Origin: Lindgomyces ingoldianus
Lineage: Eukaryota > Ascomycota > Dothideomycetes > Pleosporales > Lindgomycetaceae
DNA length: 64,000 nt
Reading direction: 5' to 3'
Assembly: GCF_010093535.1 (NCBI RefSeq)
Contig: NW_022985190.1
Coordinates: 263,443-327,442, forward strand
A program made the translations under genes and the position numbers. Positions 23,221-35,128 of the stretch are shown piece by piece (within the stretch, counting starts at the first letter, position 1; each line of letters starts with the position of its first letter). Below the pieces are notes generated by a model. The model searched no databases and had not been told where the DNA came from. It worked only from the letters and a program-made list of their open reading frames with translations.

Positions 23221-25558
23221 CTATAGAAGACACATATTCTCTAGAGTAGATTAACCCTCAGTTCGGCATAGGGGAGGGCTATGTATTATATAGGACAATA
23301 CTGATGATGATATTTAAAAGAAGAAATGTGGGTGATTGTAAAGCTTCTTAAACATTGCTATCGAAACCGTAACGGCTGGGTGCCTTGGTACCTGGCGTAG
23401 AAATTCCGGCCGCGAAATTGTATTCAAAACCGGAAGCTGAAGCAGAGGGTGCACACCCGAAGCTTTACGTAGGGGAAGAAAGGAAACGTGTAGCTGACAC
23501 TTGAAAGATAAGGGGGTGACTAAACTCCCACATGTCATATCTGTGATGGCCGCTATGATGGTCTCCAACCCCACAGAATATAGGCCCATGGCATCAGCAA
23601 TCATGGACATGGGCTGTACGGACCGGTGATTACATTAAGCATCACCCTTACTGTCCGTGGTGTGGCTCTCCTTACCAGCTGTGGTTTGTTACTTAACATA
23701 CTAGAGAAGGAAATTTAAGACAAGATTAAAGCGAATAGCCTTGCTAACAGCCTTGTGGTTCTTCAGGCATGTTAGATGCTAGTTTAGGGGATTGGACGAC
23801 TCATTAATTAACTACCCGTGACTTTACTAGAGGTTAATATAGTAGCACATGTGTAAGCCCAACGCAGTCACACTCCCGCACATGGAATAAGATAACACTT
23901 ATCTATGCAGCGCATCTATTATCTAATTTACATATATTATGTACTTTCTGTATGTACGCAATGTGGTAGAACAAACTGCTTTTTCCTGAAGAACTGCTAA
24001 TTTTAAAAAGCGGTGGGGTTCATCCCCTTGAAAGGGTACCCATAATGTGCAACCGGTATGGTTTCAAGGGTAAAGTCACACCAGACAAATGCCCCAAAGT
24101 GTCGTTAGAGGAGATCTGTCTCATTCAATCGTACTGTTGGAAGTAGACCAATGCGAAAGATATTTGAGGTAAACTTAGGAGCCATAGCGCATTCGTGTTA
24201 ACAAGTGTTTAACTCACCATGCATTAACTGGATGGGGCAAGGCCGGTGAGCAGAGAATACTTGGAAAATAATTAAATGGGGCATCGAAGACGATAATGTT
24301 TTCCGGAGGTGAGGGTAGCAGAGCACAAGGTCACTCTTGGGGCATTGATTTGGCGCAACGCCCGCTTTCGGGGTGGATATGTAGTATGTAGTCAGATTGC
24401 CCTGTGCGCACTTGCAGAATTCAGAGTTGGCTAATTCTTCACTTGTTACCCTTTCAATAGGCATGCACTAATCATTCCTTATAATCATTCCCAAAATAGG
24501 TTCTCACCATGGGTGGGCAGAAACCGAAAAGTGGCTCACACACTTCAGTTTAAACAAGACCGAAGTAAACTGAGTTTGTTCTAATCTAGTTTTGGTATCT
24601 AGGGTACGGATATTCCTGCCCTGAGACGTCCGCATTCAGTATTGTTCACCTATTAGACTCCGATTCTTGGGTTGATACCAACGTAGAGATCCATATTCGG
24701 TGAACAGTCTGATACTACGGCGGCCGGCTTCGTTCAGTTTATGAGAGGAGATGGCTGTTTCATCTCATTAGACATTGGAGAAATTTTACTCTCAAACGAT
24801 TGATGGAGGTCGATTGAAAACCATGCCAACACTTTGTGATGACAGTGAGGACAAGGCGAAGACGAGATGGCAGGAAGAGCCCGCGCAATAGATACTTTGA
24901 AGAACAATGGTATGATTCTGTTGCTGCAGATGCTCCATCCCAGGAAATGTCCGTGGGAGGAGACTGATGTTCTCTATGTCGGCCGATGTGGGTCCCCGTT
25001 TTCGGAATAGCGCAGAGTTTAGAAACCACGTGCGCTAGCTACCGATCGTCTACATTTCCCACATGGGCTGAAACTTGGCTTTTCTGATCATGATCTTGAT
25101 GGCTACAACACCTGCGAGACCGCTCTGCTAAGCGTAGAATATGTTTCGTCAGCGTCTTTGTTCGCGGACTTCGGGAGAATTTTGCTCCTCATCGGCTTAC
25201 TCATATCTAGACCATGCATCAACCCCTCACGCTGATCCACCATACCTTGCTTTTGTGTCTTTGTCATCCTAAATGACACGCCATTGAGGCAACAGATTGT
25301 AAGGTTCGGATTAGGATTGAGCGGAACGGATGTGGTATGAATAGCCTCACCAGATCCATCTCCCACGGCTTGCACGACGGAGCCCAAAGAGTGTTGTACG
25401 GCTGGTCAATATCTCAAGGGATAAAGGAAAGCTATCTTCCATTGGTTTCAATGCAAGAAAGGAGTCGCCGACTCTTGAGTCAACATAGTATCGAAATCCG
25501 GAATCGACGCCTACCCAAAATTCAATCTCTGTTCTCGCCTTTGCAAAGAACGAGGACC
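23221..25558. other. intergenic, AT-biased
   Basis: This 2.3-kb stretch has no supported gene. 23640-24000 is TA-rich with dense stops, as in decayed repeats, but no element is recognisable. A frame continuous with the DyP gene is open from 25337. Confidence 0.5.
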
Positions 25559-26509
25559 ATGAGTCGTCGTGTTCCTATCGAGGCCCAACCAGTGGACGCG
25601 CCATTAACATGCGCAGCAACTTTCCTCGTCTTGACGATCAACGATACCCCTGACGCCTTCAAAACCGTCCGGTCAACCCTCGCCGGTGTCGATAGTCTCG
25701 CCAAAAACGTCGCAATCCGTGACCTTAATGCGTCGTTTAGCTGTACTGTGGGCATAGGTAGTAACACCTGGGACCGTGTCACCGGACTCCCACGACCGGC
25801 AGAACTGCACCCATTCCCGGAAGTGAAAGGCGCTACTCATACGGCTGTCTCAACACCAGGAGACCTGCTGTTCCACATCCGATCCGAGCGTCGTGACCTG
25901 AACTTCGAGTTCGAGAAACAACTAATAGACGCACTTAGCGACGCCGTCAAAGTTGTTGACGAGACTGTTGGCTTCCGATACTTCGATGTGCGTGATCTCC
26001 TCGGTTTCGTAGACGGCACTGCGAATCCCGTTGGGCCCGCTGTACCAGAGTCTATTCTAGTAGCTCAGGAGGACGAAGGTTCAGCCGGAGGGAGTTACAT
26101 TGTCGTGCAAAAATACTTCCACAATATCAAAGGATGGCGTTCGCTCTCCACAGAGCAACAGAAATCCATTATCGGTAGGACTAAACTAGAAAACGTGGAA
26201 CTTGACGATGCGGACGCGGATAAGCAGAAAGCGCACAAAACACTGGCCACAATCGAGGATGAAAATGGCGATGAGCATGATATTCTAAGAGATAATATGC
26301 CATATGGGAGCCCCGGGAAGGGCGAATTTGGAACATATTTCATTGGTTATACAAGGAGGTTGTGGGTGCTGGAGAAGATGTTGCAGAGAATGTTTGTGGG
26401 CGTTCCCGATGGAATGCATGACCGAATTCTGGATTATTCGACCGCGGTGACGGGGAGCACGTTTTTCGCACCATCAGCTACGGTGCTTGCTGGGCTTGGA
26501 GATGACTAA
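25559..26509 (+). CDS. dye-decolorizing peroxidase (DyP-type haem peroxidase)
   Basis: A single exon gives 316 residues from the ATG at 25559, chosen because MSRRVPIEAQPVDAPLT aligns with the start of the compact, bacterial-like (YfeX-type, class B/P) DyPs. The distal haem motif GxxDG is GFVDGTANP, with the catalytic Asp. The expected proximal His lies in KAHKTLATIEDENG, followed by DNMPYGSPGKGEFGTYFIGYTR, with the distal Arg expected downstream. The end, DRILDYSTAVTGSTFFAPS, is also typical. The enzyme uses peroxide to oxidise dyes, phenolics or porphyrins. No signal peptide follows from this start, so it is likely intracellular. The frame stays open upstream to an ATG at 25337; an ATG at 25451 would add an Arg-rich, presequence-like leader, so an organellar form is possible. 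It is tail to tail with a multicopper oxidase. Confidence 0.9.
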   Translation: MSRRVPIEAQPVDAPLTCAATFLVLTINDTPDAFKTVRSTLAGVDSLAKNVAIRDLNASFSCTVGIGSNTWDRVTGLPRPAELHPFPEVKGATHTAVSTPGDLLFHIRSERRDLNFEFEKQLIDALSDAVKVVDETVGFRYFDVRDLLGFVDGTANPVGPAVPESILVAQEDEGSAGGSYIVVQKYFHNIKGWRSLSTEQQKSIIGRTKLENVELDDADADKQKAHKTLATIEDENGDEHDILRDNMPYGSPGKGEFGTYFIGYTRRLWVLEKMLQRMFVGVPDGMHDRILDYSTAVTGSTFFAPSATVLAGLGDD

Positions 26510-26825
26510 TTGTCGCAGTTACAACGTAAGAGAAACCTCAAGCGCGGAGGTAGGAGAGAATGCTGGATGAAGGATGAGATGGAGCTAGTTGCGGCAAAGA
26601 GTGTAAAACAAGATGAAGACATTCAAGTCTCAATTACATTAAAAATTTACTAAATTACAAGCGAGCTATAGCTCAAGCTTTTGGACAGTCTTTTCGTTTC
26701 GGTTCGTTACGCTTCGTCTGCAAAGAATAACCCAGTCTAAAGCGCCCCACAAGATATAAATGTACACAAGTCTCCATAAAACGAAACGCATTTTATGAAC
26801 ATTTCCCATTTCAGTCATGAAATTA
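26510..26825. other. convergent 3' regions of DyP and multicopper oxidase genes
   Basis: These 316 bp hold both 3' untranslated regions. No further gene is visible. Confidence 0.6.
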
Positions 26826-28845
26826 TCAGTTCTTCTTGGTGGTAGTCTTCGGCTTGTCTTCAGACTTCTTCGTCGTGGTGGCTGCTGCAGGGGCACTCGT
26901 TATTCTAGCCGCGGCTGTGGAAATAGTGCTGGGTTTGACGCTTGTGGCGAACGTGGTGGGCTTTGCCCCGCCGTTTTCCCAGTACGAGACGAGTGCTTCT
27001 TCGACTTTGTCGACGTCCTTGTAGGCATCCAAGAGATAGAATTCGTTAAGTCGGTCTTTAATATGTTCTTCTTCGAAGTCGCTATCCTTTTCATCCTTGG
27101 AGCGGTATTGCTGTTCCATGGGATCAATGAAGTGAGTAGTCTCTGGGTAACCCCAGTCACCGAGGCTGGAGACATTGAAGGCAGCCATCATGTCGTGGTC
27201 TTCGTGGATCAAGTTGTGACAGTGGAACATGTCTAGAATGTTTCGTTAGAATAAGTGAGGTAGTGGGATTTGAGGAGACTTACAGACACCATCCCACGGA
27301 GCGTAACGAGCGATAACACGAACAGTCTCAGAAGTACCAAGAAGAACTACGTCCTTTAAAGCTTCCTTCTCATATGGAAGGACAGATCGACCACCTGTTC
27401 GGGAGATAATTTGCATATCGATGAGATGAATGTGAACCGGGTGTGACCAGCCACCACCGCCGTTGACAAGATCCCAGACCTCAACCTGACCACGCTGAGG
27501 CTTGGCGAGAATTCGGTTCTTAACATCAGAAAAGCTGACACCATTGACCTTCCATTCACCATTGGTGCGCTCGAATTTAAAGGTTCGATCAACGCCAGAT
27601 TTCAATGGTGGGAAAGGAACAGTACGGAGGGAAGAGGGGAGATTTCCATTGCCTTGCTGGCTCTTAACATCCTTTCCGACGATGAAACGCATAATCTGGT
27701 TAGTGCTGTTGTAGTCCTCATCAGCTTGCACGTCGCGATTGTTGCGGAGCGTTACGTTCTTGCCGGCATAAGCGCTGAAGTCGAAAACCATCTCCCATCG
27801 CTCAGCCATAGAAATATGGAGGAGGTCGGACTGCACTGGTTTTGTCATGAGACCAGCATCGGAAGCAATCATCTGGAATGGGATCTTCTTGCCAAGAGCG
27901 CCGTCTGCCTCAAACCAGAGCTGGAAAGCACGGCTGATGGAGGTATCAAGGAATCTCAAGCGATACTTGCGAGGCTCAACCTTGAAATAGGGCCACGGCT
28001 GACCATTAACGTGGATTACATCGCCATATAGTGAAACGGTCTCGTCCTTAGGGTCAAAGAGAGTTCCGTCCTTGTTGTACTGCTTTGAAGCCAACGCCAA
28101 GGGAATGTCATAATCGCCAGCAGGTAAATTCAAGGCATCTTCAGCAGGATCGTGGAGAATGTAGAAACCGGCTTGTCCAAAGTAGGCGTTCTCAGCAGTG
28201 TGGTGAACGGCATGGTCGTGGTACCACAAGGTTCGCGCACTTTGCTTATTCGGGTAGTCTTAAGAAAATTAGGACGACCTATCACATGATGATCAGAAAC
28301 AACACTTACAATAGTCTTTATACTGTCCAACTTTAGTAGTATCCTCAGCCCATCCGTCAAATGGTGCGCGACCTAAGATATGTTAGTGCACCAATCCGGA
28401 AACATGGAAAAGATTCCACATGGTGAGCCATACTGTATGAACCATGGAGATGGACTGAGATATCCTTCTCGCCGTGATTAACAAATCGAACTACAGCCTC
28501 TCGGCCCCTCTCCATGCGGAAGGTCGGGCCAGGCGAAATCCCATCATACCCAACAAGCTTCGCTGGCTTAAGGCCGGGATATACCTGTTGCTCAAAAGCC
28601 TTAATCTCGATCTCGTAGTAGTCTATCGTGGCACCGGTTGATGCATTAGTATATTGGCTATAGCTGTTAGTAATAGCCTCATGAATGGAAAATAGAGCAA
28701 CATACTATTTCGGTGCCTTGTTAGGGGGGAATGGCAAAGGATTCTGGAATATGTCTTTATAGACAGGACTCAGCCAGTCCTTGTCTCCAGCGAAAGCCTG
28801 GCATGACAAAAGCGATGCCACCACGAGAGACCGAAAGCTTGTCAT
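26826..28845 (-). CDS. secreted multicopper oxidase, bilirubin-oxidase type
   Basis: Five exons (28845-28706, 28657-28434, 28372-28310, 28258-27284, 27232-26826) encode about 602 residues. A signal peptide (MTSFRSLVVASLLSCQAFA) leads the protein. The copper ligands are complete: HLHG (His116, His118), WYHDH (His156, His158), HPVHIH (from His415) and HCHNLIHEDHDMM (His471, Cys472, His473, His477, axial Met482). The last motif matches fungal bilirubin oxidases rather than classical laccases. The enzyme should oxidise phenolic or pyrrolic substrates and reduce oxygen to water outside the cell. Exon 2's acceptor could be CTATAG (used here) or the CAG six bases earlier; both keep frame, and the first gives better branch-site spacing. 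The C-terminal 40 residues are Thr/Ala/Lys-rich. A TATA box lies about 115 nt upstream of the ATG. Confidence 0.93.
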
Positions 28846-31800
28846 AATGTGTGACGAGGGCTTGGTTACACGAGCGATACTAGTGTTACCCTGATGCACC
28901 TGAGAAGAATTGAGGGAATTTGGCTGATGTGGATGTCCTAAAGGATGCTCCAAGGGGCTTTATATCAAAATATCAGACGGTCCAACTTGCCCCCATTCAG
29001 CATTCTCGAGAAATTTAGCTCGCCATAACCTTCCGATTCCATTTTGGGAAGCTATTGAAAGGCCGTTAAGCACGAACAGTCCTTGGGCTGGCGGTGGCAA
29101 CGGAAAGTGGTGGTCGCTTGGATGCATGGCGGACGACTAGTGAACATTTTGGCTCGAGCCTTGTGCCATGTGGTTGACGGTACGAAGCCATGGCTGAGGT
29201 AGGCAGCCCCAAGAGCTAGTACTAAATCAATGGTTGATGATGCATGGCACTGGTTTGCGAACGACACCTGACAAGAGCATACACTGGGATCCACAAGTGG
29301 ACCCTAAATTCGGCAATGCCAACTGTCGAGGATCTAATTTGGCAATTCGGTAAGCAGAATTGGTGCTTACACTAGAAGCAGGGAAACGGCTTAGGTGCTT
29401 TTTGAGCTTTGAGAGGCAGCTCTGTAACATTTATCTTTGTTCTGTGAGCAAAGTCCAACCTTTGACAGGAACAAAATAGGAGCCGCGCTCAGAAGATTCG
29501 GTATTGTACGTGGGGTACGAACCTCGTCAACTGAGATAGCAGAGCAAATGCAGTAAAGTAAGGCGAGGTCGCAGGGAGCGTATAAGGGCGCAGTCTTTTG
29601 TCATGTTTCAGAGCTGTGCAAAAGCCACAGCTGAAGCTTGGCATCACCTAGAATAGGCTCGGGACAGAGTCTTGCCCGAAGAGAGGAGCCAGATGGTTTG
29701 CTTCTGACAGAAAATGCGTTAACCAGAGCGGGAGATTTTAGCAGAGGAACTTGCATCGTGGCAGGCTGAGAACCGGTCAACATGTCCAGGTCCCGATGCT
29801 CTCGGAGAAATCTAGGCCATAAAAATAGACAATAGAGTAAAAAAGCGAGAGGCGCAACTCCGCAGCTGTGTAGGATGGATCTGTTGGACAGCGGAAGGGT
29901 CGAGGTCTCGACTGGGTTCTTTGTAGTTGGCGCCGACTCAATGGTGTCCGCTAGACCACACTTGGCGGTGGATCAAAACGTGATTGAATCCCGACCAACA
30001 GAAGTGTGCTGCCAAGTGTAAGCCAAGAATACCAAGATACTCGGGAAGTCGCTCTAAACCTCACTTGTTGACTATCAGCCGCTTCGTGAAAATGCACCAT
30101 TTGCAGCCACCCTTGCAAGGCCACGGGGGCGTGCTAAGACCGCCATCAAAACTCATGTCAGACGGATTTGGACTGATCCGTGCTGGCACGAGGTTTCCTG
30201 CGGCTACCTCCTATTGAATTGTACATATCATGCATGTGAGTAGAATGGTGGAGATTCGGCACTACGGCGACTGTCTTTGACGATAGGAGCTTCTGCAGAG
30301 CTACCCCAGGAAAGTGTGCCAAAGCATGGAGAAGCCGTACTTGAATCTAGCATGGTCTACTGTACCCGCCAGAGTAGTACTGTCCGATGCATGTGGCCTG
30401 GTCGACCTGGTCGCTGGGCCCACACTTGGTCACTCCGCAACCCTTTTTGAGTATCTTTGAAGGTAAATCACCCCTGCACACTTTCCGTATCTGCATATCG
30501 GCGCGCGGGAGACTCGGTCGGACTTTTAATAGGCGAATGCTGGATCGTCGATTTTGTGAGGATCCCTAATTCGCTAGCTCACCTTGATTCCGATCTCTTG
30601 GGAGCCGTCTTTCAAATCTTGCCAATTTGGGCAATGTTACGAAAGCCCCAAGTGTAAATCCTATGTCATATCCTACCCACGAGGGCAGTCCTACATCTGC
30701 ACTATTGAGATTTCATCCCACTCCCACTTCGATGCCAGGAACTCGACACAAGTGAGACAACAACCCAAAAGGATCCCGAAGCGGTATTTTGGTTGTGTGA
30801 TGTTTGCATTGGCTCTAAACATCTTTGGTAGCACTTTGAATCATGTTGCTTGGCGGATGGCCTCAATACCGGCTTGCAGTATGCCAAGGGCTCCCGCCCA
30901 GCTGATGCTTAACCTTCACAAGACCTCCAGATACGAACGTCCAGCTTGGCTCGTAAAAGCTTCTTCGCCAATGGGTTTCCAAGAACCGGGGAAATTTCGC
31001 ACTAGGTGCTCAACTGCTGGTATGTTAGGCATACCTGAAGCCAGGGTAGCCTGGTTCCGGTCTGACCGTGGGATCGGGCAGGCAGCATCCGGAGGGCTAC
31101 GGAGCGTATTACTCCTCGCGTGGATCAGATACCTGGCGGAAGAGGGTGTGGGGACAAGAAGCTGAGCTCTTCAAGTTCGCACCGCCTGCATGAAGAGCAT
31201 TCTGGCAATATTGGAGGCAAATACTGCAGATTTTGCGGGGAACTGCATGGCATGTCTCAGATACTGTTATCTCGAAGCGGTTGATTCTCGTGTTCTTGCA
31301 GAAATGAGTGGATGGAGACATCTTCAACGTGAAGGGGGAGTGCTGAAGCCTTGGTCTTGCAGGTATCAGATCTCTGCCGCATCTGATTTGAGGATATGTT
31401 ATGATCAAACAACGGGCATTTAACTGTCTGTCGCAGAGTGTTGCACGAAAGATTGATCGGGAAATCTAACCGCCAATGCGAAATTTTCCTCTTCGACACT
31501 CTTGAAAGCGAGGGCTGGACGCCACCAAATGCGAAAGCATGGCAAAAAGTACCTAATAATAGCAAGGGACTGCGGCATTATCATTTTGCGATTCATCTCT
31601 CGCGACTATCCTGATTTTGGCATTGCTGAGCGAGGAACGTGACCTTTCTGGAACTTCCACCTGAGTAACGCCCTCCTTTGCATTAACCAAACACGGCAGT
31701 CAAACGAAACCGCTAACAACGGGAATCCGCCAGGAAGTCACAACTAGCGGTACCCTAGTTACTCAACCGTTTTTGCTGCCGTCTCGCGTAAAAAAGCTTC

Positions 31801-34222
31801 TATGAGACCTCCGCTAGATCCGGCGTCTTGGCTTTATCCCAACTTCCATATTTCTCAACCTGAAGACTACAGCTGGATACACAACTTCCGATTGCTCATA
31901 GTGCAGTGAACAAGCACTGGCTGGCGCCTCTCCCCTTCGGTGTTCTTGGTATTACGAAAATGCCTTGCAGCATAGCATCTATATGAAGTCTTGAACGTAA
32001 GGTTCCAGCAGTAATCTGGCAAAACATAGACCGAAAGACGGAAGGAATATTGGGGAGCAGAAATCGGACCTTGCTGCGCGGATATCTTCGATTCAAACGT
32101 GCAGGGCGAGGTATTTGATTTCTATAAGAATGTAACGTGTGGCGTAAGTCTATGACGCTGCTGGAGAAGGCTAAATCCACGGCCGGCGGAGGGATTTGCG
32201 TCGCGCGAGATGAACATGTGGCTAACACAGTAGCCTGCCAAGGCGGATTTACGGAGAGTCTTGAAAGGTTGGAAAGGGGATCATCTCGTGTTCTGCTGTC
32301 GTGACTAAGGAGCACACTTAGCGATTTAGTAGAAGATCCCTCTTTTGCCTTGATCGATCTGCGTTGTCTGCATCGTGTCCATCTGCTTGAAGCTGCTCCA
32401 CTCACTAGTTGAAGCGTGTGCTACCCTGTGGTCCTCTGTAACTATATTCTTGATGCAGCTTCTAGGATGACGGTCTCCGCACACACGCACACACACTCTC
32501 TCACACCTTGAAGCTTAGAAGGATATATCCCAACCGGATTTATCCGCACAAACAACTCGGAAGCCGCCGATGAGGTCGCCAACGATATCCAGATAGCTCT
32601 GGGTTCTCTTCCCCTCGGATCGTACATAGAAGACGGCTTCCTGTAGTCCGAATTAACAGACTGAAAGATCGTGAGAAGTGGTGGTAGGAGGAGATTGCGC
32701 GTGTCTGGAGTTCGCCTGAGAACAAGGTGCCTCGTCTTGTCAACCGGTGGAAACACCTACACCCACCATTTTGAGAGCCATAACAAGTTGTTCTGCGGCA
32801 CTGCTTGGTTCGGCTTCTCAAGTGCTTGCCCTCAGAATCTTCGCTATCTTATTCCCGAAAGCTCTACCATCCCTTCATGATGTTTCGCCAATGATAGCAG
32901 ATGAGAGCGACAACCAGTAGTACCACTATGACTATGATCACTACCAAAATGTAGATCCCAGCTTTTCTTGTTCCCTCCTCTTAACCTTGATGGACAATGA
33001 CCCAACGAAGTCCTGGCGTACCCATTCTCCGATGGAAGGTGACTGGATGTCGCCTGATCTGAAATCAAAACATCAAGGCAATGTAAGAAGTTGGGACAGA
33101 TGAATGAACACATCTGAAAAAGGGGACTTGGGAACGAAATCGTTTCACGTTTAATATATTGTCAAGAAACTGCGCCGCAAAACCTGCAAGGCGTCGCAGA
33201 TCCTACTTCATGTAAATCCTAAGAATGAGGTGGGTCAGAAAATAGACTGATGGTTTCCTGTCCTGCAGCCCCCTCAGAAACCATTCCAACATCCAAAGCC
33301 AATAATTTCCCCAATTTTGAAAAGCATCGAGCAAAGATTAAGGACCTTGTGCGAGAATTCGGAGAACAGGAAGAAGCCTGGTAGTGAAGGATGGGGATGA
33401 CCTTGAAATAAGCGGTTGAGAAATAGGCTAGCCTATATAGGCATAGTACCATTCGTCAATTCTGTATTTCTTGGCAATGGCGACCACAGAATTCGAACTC
33501 TTGCCCTACCAACAAGTCCATCGCCTACAGTGTCGTGCACAGCGAGAAATTCTCTTGTTATGTCATTTCCGATCGCATCGCTTTGTTGGCCCTGTAGTCT
33601 CTTGCCTTGTTCAGCGTATCCCGCTGATCCCAAACCCGGTTGTTAGCCTGCAAATTTACTACTGTACGTACATAGCCTGCTTCTCTTCACTTCTTACTCC
33701 ATGATGAGATTATTCGACCAAACATTCTATAGGAAGAGCCGGAAAAGGATGGCTAGCATCGACATATGCTACGCCGTCGCTGCTTATAACTAGGTCCCTG
33801 AGTTCATCTCACCCCAGTAAAATTCTCGTCATATGTTTAGAGAGAATGGGAGCTGACAAGACTCAAGACCTCAGGTTTCTCAAAGACTTCATGTCAACGC
33901 GTCCCCAAACCTCCTTTGGCGGTACTACTCGCGTCACAAATTCTCCCTCCTGAGCCGTCATTGCCCCATAGCTGGACCTTTTTGCCAATTTCAACCCTTT
34001 CAGTTGTGGGACGCGAGTAGATAGGCTTCTACTCCGGACATTCGATAATTTCGACATGTTAGTTGGCGCCTGAGGGATTCGAAGCTCACCGGACAACTTT
34101 TCCGGCCAGAGCGGTTACAATGGAGGATCTATTGGCTTGGACAGCAACAAAAGTCGCATACAGGAGCAATGACGCCCTAACTATGGGAAGAACTTTCGAG
34201 AAGGGATATATTTATATGTAGG
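28846..34222. other. 5.4-kb gene-poor stretch
   Basis: No gene is supported beyond the multicopper oxidase promoter at the left end. Frames of 170-190 codons at 30584-31165 (+) and 31896-32405 (-) have no motif, signal peptide or splice support. At about 32870-32970 the minus strand reads a strongly hydrophobic 20-residue run (ILVVIIVIVVLLVVALIC), then a short basic tail and a stop, like the last exon of a single-pass membrane protein; no upstream exons could be assembled. Around 33476-33500 a tRNA-T-arm-like string (TTCGAAT) has no matching cloverleaf. Confidence 0.5.
28959..28964 (-). promoter_or_regulatory. TATA box of the multicopper oxidase gene
   Basis: TATAAA on the minus strand lies 114-119 nt before the ATG at 28845. 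This is inferred from consensus and position. Confidence 0.45.
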
Positions 34223-35128
34223 CTACCAAGAGCAGCACTGGCTATCCGACCCGCCCCCATCAAGAAGACGTAAGAGATCCACGCTAAACTCAGGTAATGT
34301 TACTGGTATTGTATTCCCGTTTTGCTCGAGATTCGCCTCGAGAGGATTGAAGGTTGTGGTATTCGTCATCACCGAGGGCCAGGAGTCCCATCCTACAAGA
34401 CTGTCCATTTGCGGCGCCTCTAGCTGTTGGCTTTGCTTGCTGTTGCTGGCTTGATAGGCAAGGCTCAAAGTGTCAGACCCAATGCTACCACCCAAAGGTA
34501 GAAGATTTGTATTGGCATCGATCTCCTGTCCGAATAGCTCTAGGGCTGCCTGGCTCGATGCTCCAATCGTGAGCGTTCCGTCAAGTGGCAAATCCAGATC
34601 GAGGTTGAAGTCAAACAGATCGACAAAATCCATACCATTAGTATCGATAGATTCGAGAGTTGTTTGAATTTCAGTTGAGATAGTGCCACCATTTCCACCT
34701 CTTCGTTCCCGGGCCTTAAAGTTCGCATACTCCTTTGGAGTCATTCCAGTTTTATCTTTGAAGACCTTGTGGAAATATCGCGGAGTCAGGCCCACTCTCT
34801 TCGCAAGATCTTGCAACCTGAAAGATTTCGGCTTCGGTTCTTTCAAGGCTTCATCAATGAGCGAGCATGCTTTGGAAGCAGCGCGTTCCTGTGGATCGTC
34901 GATCGTGACACTCTCTGGTTTGCATCGCTTGCAGCTCCGGAATCCTGCTGCTTCAGCTTCTCCTGGAGTTTTGTAGAAGCTAACGTTTGCACGGCGTGCC
35001 AGACGGGCGGGACAGGTTGGCCTGCAATAAATACCAGTTGATTTCACGCTGTAGACGAATGCCCCGTTGGCGGCTGCATCGCGGATTGTGAGGGCTCGCC
35101 ACCGAGCCTGATCTGTTGTGAAAGACAT
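34223..35128 (-). CDS. Ada-type methylphosphotriester sensor / AraC-like transcription regulator
   Basis: A single exon gives 301 residues from the ATG at 35128; an in-frame ATG exists at 35314 but the family starts at MSFTTDQARWRAL. Residues 1-72 are the Ada zinc domain with all four ligands (Cys35, Cys39 in YCRPTCPAR; Cys66, Cys69 in RSCKRCKP). In bacterial Ada this domain takes methyl groups from DNA phosphotriesters onto its first cysteine and so activates transcription. Residues about 80-140 are an AraC-type helix-turn-helix (LQDLAKRVGLTPRYFHKVFKDKTGMTPKEY). There is no O6-methylguanine methyltransferase domain. The C-terminal half is fungal-specific, with an acidic-hydrophobic run (MDFVDLFDFNLDLDLPLDG, residues 166-184) that resembles an activation domain. 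It likely controls alkylation-damage genes. A MutL gene lies divergently 441 bp away. Confidence 0.88.
   Translation of the reverse strand: MSFTTDQARWRALTIRDAAANGAFVYSVKSTGIYCRPTCPARLARRANVSFYKTPGEAEAAGFRSCKRCKPESVTIDDPQERAASKACSLIDEALKEPKPKSFRLQDLAKRVGLTPRYFHKVFKDKTGMTPKEYANFKARERRGGNGGTISTEIQTTLESIDTNGMDFVDLFDFNLDLDLPLDGTLTIGASSQAALELFGQEIDANTNLLPLGGSIGSDTLSLAYQASNSKQSQQLEAPQMDSLVGWDSWPSVMTNTTTFNPLEANLEQNGNTIPVTLPEFSVDLLRLLDGGGSDSQCCSW

Noticed and set aside
1..28845. secondary-metabolite biosynthetic cluster around the monooxygenase and reductase
   Set aside because: No polyketide synthase, NRPS, terpene synthase or prenyltransferase is visible, and the neighbours are wall, transport and lipid genes; a core enzyme left of the window cannot be excluded.
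30584..31165. 193-codon plus-strand frame in the 29-34 kb stretch
   Set aside because: Composition looks random, with no motif, no splice continuity and overlapping frames on the other strand.
31896..32405. 169-codon minus-strand frame, Arg/Ser-rich
   Set aside because: It has one CRQRR string but no zinc-cluster spacing (C-x2-C-x6-C), and no other protein feature.
33470..33570. tRNA-like T-arm (TTCGAAT) and TGGCGACC string resembling a tRNA 3' end or a retrotransposon primer-binding site
   Set aside because: No A-box or paired T-stem (the 53-61 and next pairs fail), and no long terminal repeat could be found on either side, so neither a tRNA gene nor an LTR element is supported.
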